Assembly (NCBI RefSeq): GCF_011043735.1
Contig: NZ_JAAKGV010000011.1
Coordinates: forward strand, 62,001 to 126,000
DNA from: Methylobacterium sp. DB0501
GTDB lineage: Bacteria > Pseudomonadota > Alphaproteobacteria > Rhizobiales > Beijerinckiaceae
DNA: 64,000 nt
Reading direction: 5' to 3'
This document shows, one piece after another, positions 61,659-64,000 of this stretch. Positions within the stretch are counted from its first letter, which is position 1. Each line of letters opens with the position of its first letter. The position numbers and the translations under genes are program-made. A model generated the notes under the pieces. That model ran no database searches. It saw nothing but the letters and a program-made list of their open reading frames with translations, and was not told the origin of the DNA.

Positions 61659-62540
61659 ATGGCCAAGGTGATCGTGACGGTGGCGCCGACGGGCGGCATG
61701 GCGTCGAAGGCGCAGAACCACAACCTGCCGACCCAGCCGCAGGAAATCGCCGAGTCGGTGCACAAGTCCTGGAAGGAGGGGGCGGCCGTCGCGGCGCTCC
61801 ACGCCCGCCGGCCCGACGACGAGGCGACCTGCAACGCCGAGATCTACCGCGACATCAACCGCCGTATCCGCGAGCGCTGCGACATCATCCTCAACAACTC
61901 GACCGGCGGCGGATCGAGCGGCGACATGCTGGTGCCCCGCCCCGACGGGCTGTTCGAATCGAGCTTCGAGGAGCGGCTGAAGGGCTGCGAGGCCGGCGCC
62001 GAGATGGCGACCTTCGACGGCATGACCTTCGCGGACGTGCATGGCGGCCGCGAGATCCTGGTGGTCACCACGCCGAGCCGCTGCGAGGCCCTGGCCAAGC
62101 GCATGCAGGAGCGCGGCATCAAGCCGGAATGGGAGGTGTTCGGGCCGCAGCACATCCTGCAGGACGTGACCCGGCTGATCGAGAAGGGCTACGACAAGCC
62201 GCCCTACTACATCAACATGGTGCTCGGCGCCGACAAGGGCTTCCAGGGCGCGATGCCCTACTCGCACGACATCCTGGCGGCGATGATCCGGATGCTGCCG
62301 CCGCAATCGATCTTCTGCGTCTCCGGCATCGGTCCGGCGCAGCTGCCGGCGACCACGCAGGCCATCCTGCTCGGCGGCCATGTCCGGGTCGGGCTCGAGG
62401 ACAACAACTACTATTCCCGCGGCCAGCTCGCCACCAACGAGCAGCTCGTGGCCCGCACGGTGCGGATCGTCAAGGAGCTGAACCACGAGCCGGCGAGCCC
62501 GGCCGAGGCCCGGGAGATCCTCGGCCTCAAGGCCGTCTGA
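61659..62540 (+). CDS. BKACE family (DUF849) beta-keto acid cleavage enzyme, His46 replaced
   Basis: A 293-residue protein of the family that condenses a beta-keto acid with acetyl-CoA and cleaves it to acetoacetate plus a new acyl-CoA (examples: 3-keto-5-aminohexanoate and dehydrocarnitine cleavage). The family scaffold is clear: VTVAPTGGMASKAQNHNLPT, INMVLGADKGFQGAMP, and GGHVRVGLEDNNYYSRGQLA with the Glu zinc ligand. The zinc motif V-H-L-H-A-R reads VAALHAR: position 46 is Ala and only His48 remains. The fold is certain; activity is not. AGGGAGGA precedes the ATG. Confidence 0.9.
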   Translation: MAKVIVTVAPTGGMASKAQNHNLPTQPQEIAESVHKSWKEGAAVAALHARRPDDEATCNAEIYRDINRRIRERCDIILNNSTGGGSSGDMLVPRPDGLFESSFEERLKGCEAGAEMATFDGMTFADVHGGREILVVTTPSRCEALAKRMQERGIKPEWEVFGPQHILQDVTRLIEKGYDKPPYYINMVLGADKGFQGAMPYSHDILAAMIRMLPPQSIFCVSGIGPAQLPATTQAILLGGHVRVGLEDNNYYSRGQLATNEQLVARTVRIVKELNHEPASPAEAREILGLKAV

Positions 62541-62554
62541 CGGGAGGGATCACG

Positions 62555-63775
62555 ATGCGCGCCCTCCGCTCCGCCCTGCTCGCGGGCCTGATCGCCTTCG
62601 CCCCCGCGTCGGTCCGGGCGGAGGGCGCCGTCTCCGGCGACCGCGTCAAGATCGGCGTGCTCGCCGACATGTCGACGGCGATGTCCGACAATTACGGCAC
62701 CGGCAGCGTCACCGCGGCGCGCCTCGCGGTCGAGGATTTCGGCCCGACCGTCCTGGGCAAGCCGGTCGAGATCGTCGCCGCCGACCACCAGAGCAAGCCC
62801 GACGTGGCGAGCGCGCTCGCCCGGCGCTGGTACGACGTCGAGGGGGTCGACATGATCACCGACCTTGGCAACTCGGCGGTCGCCCTCGGCGTCCAGGCCC
62901 TCGCCAGGGAGAAGGGGCGGCTCGCCCTCATCACCGGATCCGGCTCGACGGTGATCACCGGGGCGCAATGTTCGCCCAACGGCGCGCTCTGGGTCATCGA
63001 CACCCACGCGCTCTCCCGCGCCATCGCCAAGCCCCTGGTGGAATCGGGCGAGACAACCTGGTTCTACGTCGTCGCCGACATCACGCTGGGAAAATCCTTT
63101 GTCGCCGACGTGACGCCGGTGGTGGCTGGTGGCGGCGGCAAGGTGGTGGGTCAGGTCTTCCACCCCCTGCTCTCGCCCGACCTGTCGTCGCAGATCCTCC
63201 AGGCGCAAGCGTCGGGCGCCGGGGTGATCGCGCTCTTCAACGTCGGCGGCGACGCGATCAACGCGGTCAAGCAGGCCTCGGAATTCGGGGTGCTGGGCGG
63301 CCGGCAGAAGCTCGCCGGCTTCTACATGACGGCGGTCGACGTCCACGCGCTCGGGCTGCCCGTCGCCGGCGGGCTCTACCTGGCGGAGGCGTTCTACTGG
63401 GACACCGACGAGGCCACCCGCGCCTTCGCCAGGCGCTTCTACGAGCGCCAGAAGGCGATGCCGAACAGCTACCAGGCGGGCGTCTACTCGGCGGTGATGC
63501 ACTATCTCAAGGCCGTGAAGGCGGCGGGCACCGACGCGGCCGAGCCCGTGATGGCCAAGATGCGCGAGATGCCGATCGACGACGTCATGACCAAGGGCGG
63601 GCGCCTGCGGCCGGACGGGCGGGTGATCCGCGAGGTCTCGCTGTTCCGGGTCAAGCGGCCGGAGGACTCGACGGGCGATTGGGACGTGATGGAGCGGGTC
63701 GCGACGCTCCCCGGCGACGAGGCGTTCCGGTCGCTCTCCGAGAGCGACTGCCCGCTGGTGAGGGCCAAGCCGTGA
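62555..63775 (+). CDS. ABC transporter periplasmic substrate-binding protein (second copy)
   Basis: A 406-residue exported binding protein, clearly paralogous to the one at 58267. Signal peptide (LRSALLAGLIAFAPASVRAE), then VKIGVLADMSTAMSDNYGTG, AADHQSKPDVASALARRWYD, LGNSAVALGVQALAREKGRL, and a late MPNSYQAGVYSAVMHYLKAV. GGGAGGGA precedes the ATG at 62555, 14 bases after the BKACE stop. Two related binding proteins on either side of one divergent promoter suggest uptake of two related compounds or two forms of the same one. The stop overlaps the next gene. Confidence 0.92.
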   Translation: MRALRSALLAGLIAFAPASVRAEGAVSGDRVKIGVLADMSTAMSDNYGTGSVTAARLAVEDFGPTVLGKPVEIVAADHQSKPDVASALARRWYDVEGVDMITDLGNSAVALGVQALAREKGRLALITGSGSTVITGAQCSPNGALWVIDTHALSRAIAKPLVESGETTWFYVVADITLGKSFVADVTPVVAGGGGKVVGQVFHPLLSPDLSSQILQAQASGAGVIALFNVGGDAINAVKQASEFGVLGGRQKLAGFYMTAVDVHALGLPVAGGLYLAEAFYWDTDEATRAFARRFYERQKAMPNSYQAGVYSAVMHYLKAVKAAGTDAAEPVMAKMREMPIDDVMTKGGRLRPDGRVIREVSLFRVKRPEDSTGDWDVMERVATLPGDEAFRSLSESDCPLVRAKP

Positions 63776-64000
63776 CCATTTCGTCCGTGACCATTCCCGC
63801 CCCCACCCTGACCCACGTCTTCGACGCGCGCATCGATGTCGCGGTGCCGGTCGAGGTCGGCGTCACGGCCGCCGGCGCCCGGCGGGTCATCGCCATCACG
63901 GGCGGCACCGTGGCAGGCCCCGGCCTGACCGGCCGGATCGTGCCCGGCGGGGCCGATTACCAGACCATCGCGGGCGACGGGCTCACTCGGCTGCATGCCC
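63772..64000 (+). CDS. DUF3237 family protein, 3' end outside window
   Basis: The first 76 residues are in the window. They start at GTG 63772, overlapping the binding-protein stop (GTGA). Recognisable DUF3237 features are LTHVFDARIDVAVPVEVG, ARRVIAITGGTVAGPGLTGR and IVPGGADYQTIAGDGLTRL. DUF3237 proteins are about 150 residues, form a beta-barrel-like fold and often sit in aromatic or acyl-CoA catabolic clusters. No reaction is established to my knowledge. An alternative start is the GTG six codons downstream. Confidence 0.85.
   Translation, partial: MTISSVTIPAPTLTHVFDARIDVAVPVEVGVTAAGARRVIAITGGTVAGPGLTGRIVPGGADYQTIAGDGLTRLHA

Noticed and set aside
1..64000. CRISPR arrays, tRNA or rRNA genes, insertion sequences, prophage genes
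   Set aside because: No regularly spaced repeats, tRNA-like folds, transposase or phage protein motifs were recognised on either strand by eye; tRNAscan and IS searches would settle it.

Overview
The window reads as chromosomal DNA of a very GC-rich alphaproteobacterium of the order Hyphomicrobiales (Rhizobiales), most likely Methylobacterium or a close relative. This rests on gene content and order: hisD/UPF0262/low-molecular-weight phosphatase; hemE and hemJ facing ppsR-maf-aroE-coaE-dnaQ; a Ros/MucR regulator; an HWE-type kinase relative; and a seven-gene moxR/von Willebrand operon of the mxaRSACKLD type. The genus is inference. I saw no rRNA, tRNA, CRISPR array, insertion sequence or prophage.

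Layout. 1-2106: histidine biosynthesis tail, UPF0262 and a small phosphatase. 2209-5318 (minus): AzlCD amino-acid exporter, then a Crp/Fnr regulator overlapping a degenerate HWE-type kinase. 5319-8137: small stress- or envelope-related genes, including a NepR-like candidate. 8412-12577: a divergent PEP-carboxylase-like protein and a LuxR-type regulator. 12588-17775: membrane and exported proteins, a lipid kinase, TerC with a strong terminator, and an alpha/beta-hydrolase fold protein. 17786-24046: hemJ and hemE on the minus strand facing ppsR-maf-aroE-coaE-dnaQ. The 634-base gap between hemE and ppsR has a perfect DnaA box, a perfect CtrA box, an AT-rich stretch and clustered GANTC sites, so it is the probable chromosome replication origin. 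24071-25068: decayed toxin-antitoxin genes. 25118-32661: gcvTHP (minus) and a divergent homodimeric-type pyruvate dehydrogenase E1 (plus). 32982-39303: tightly coupled moxR-DUF58-DUF4381-VWA-VWA-TPR-BatD operon. 39397-42084: M20 amidohydrolase and FAD amino-acid oxidase. 42169-47627 (minus): triple-PAS chemoreceptor with a PilZ tail, hybrid histidine kinase, FkbM methyltransferase. 48166-50475: dihydroxyacetone kinase and a MucR-like regulator lacking zinc ligands.

50809-64000 is the main accessory block. It begins with a one-cluster ferredoxin, ferredoxin reductase, cytochrome P450 and a Rieske/AIF-type reductase. A MarR regulator and an acyl-CoA-centred catabolic cluster follow: hot-dog thioesterase, feruloyl-CoA-synthase-like ligase, periplasmic binding protein and enoyl-CoA hydratase on the minus strand; carnitine-dehydrogenase-like enzyme, BKACE enzyme, second binding protein and a DUF3237 protein (cut by the window end) on the plus strand. 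It combines parts of known hydroxycinnamate (cou) loci with the dehydrogenase/BKACE/thioesterase trio of carnitine catabolism. The BKACE lacks one of its two zinc-binding histidines. This block is my best candidate for an undescribed pathway.

A recurring theme is enzymes or regulators missing a signature residue: the HWE kinase (no phospho-acceptor His), the alpha/beta hydrolase (Ser to Ala), the SNase-like domain, MucR (no zinc Cys), BKACE (His46 to Ala) and the PEPC-like protein.
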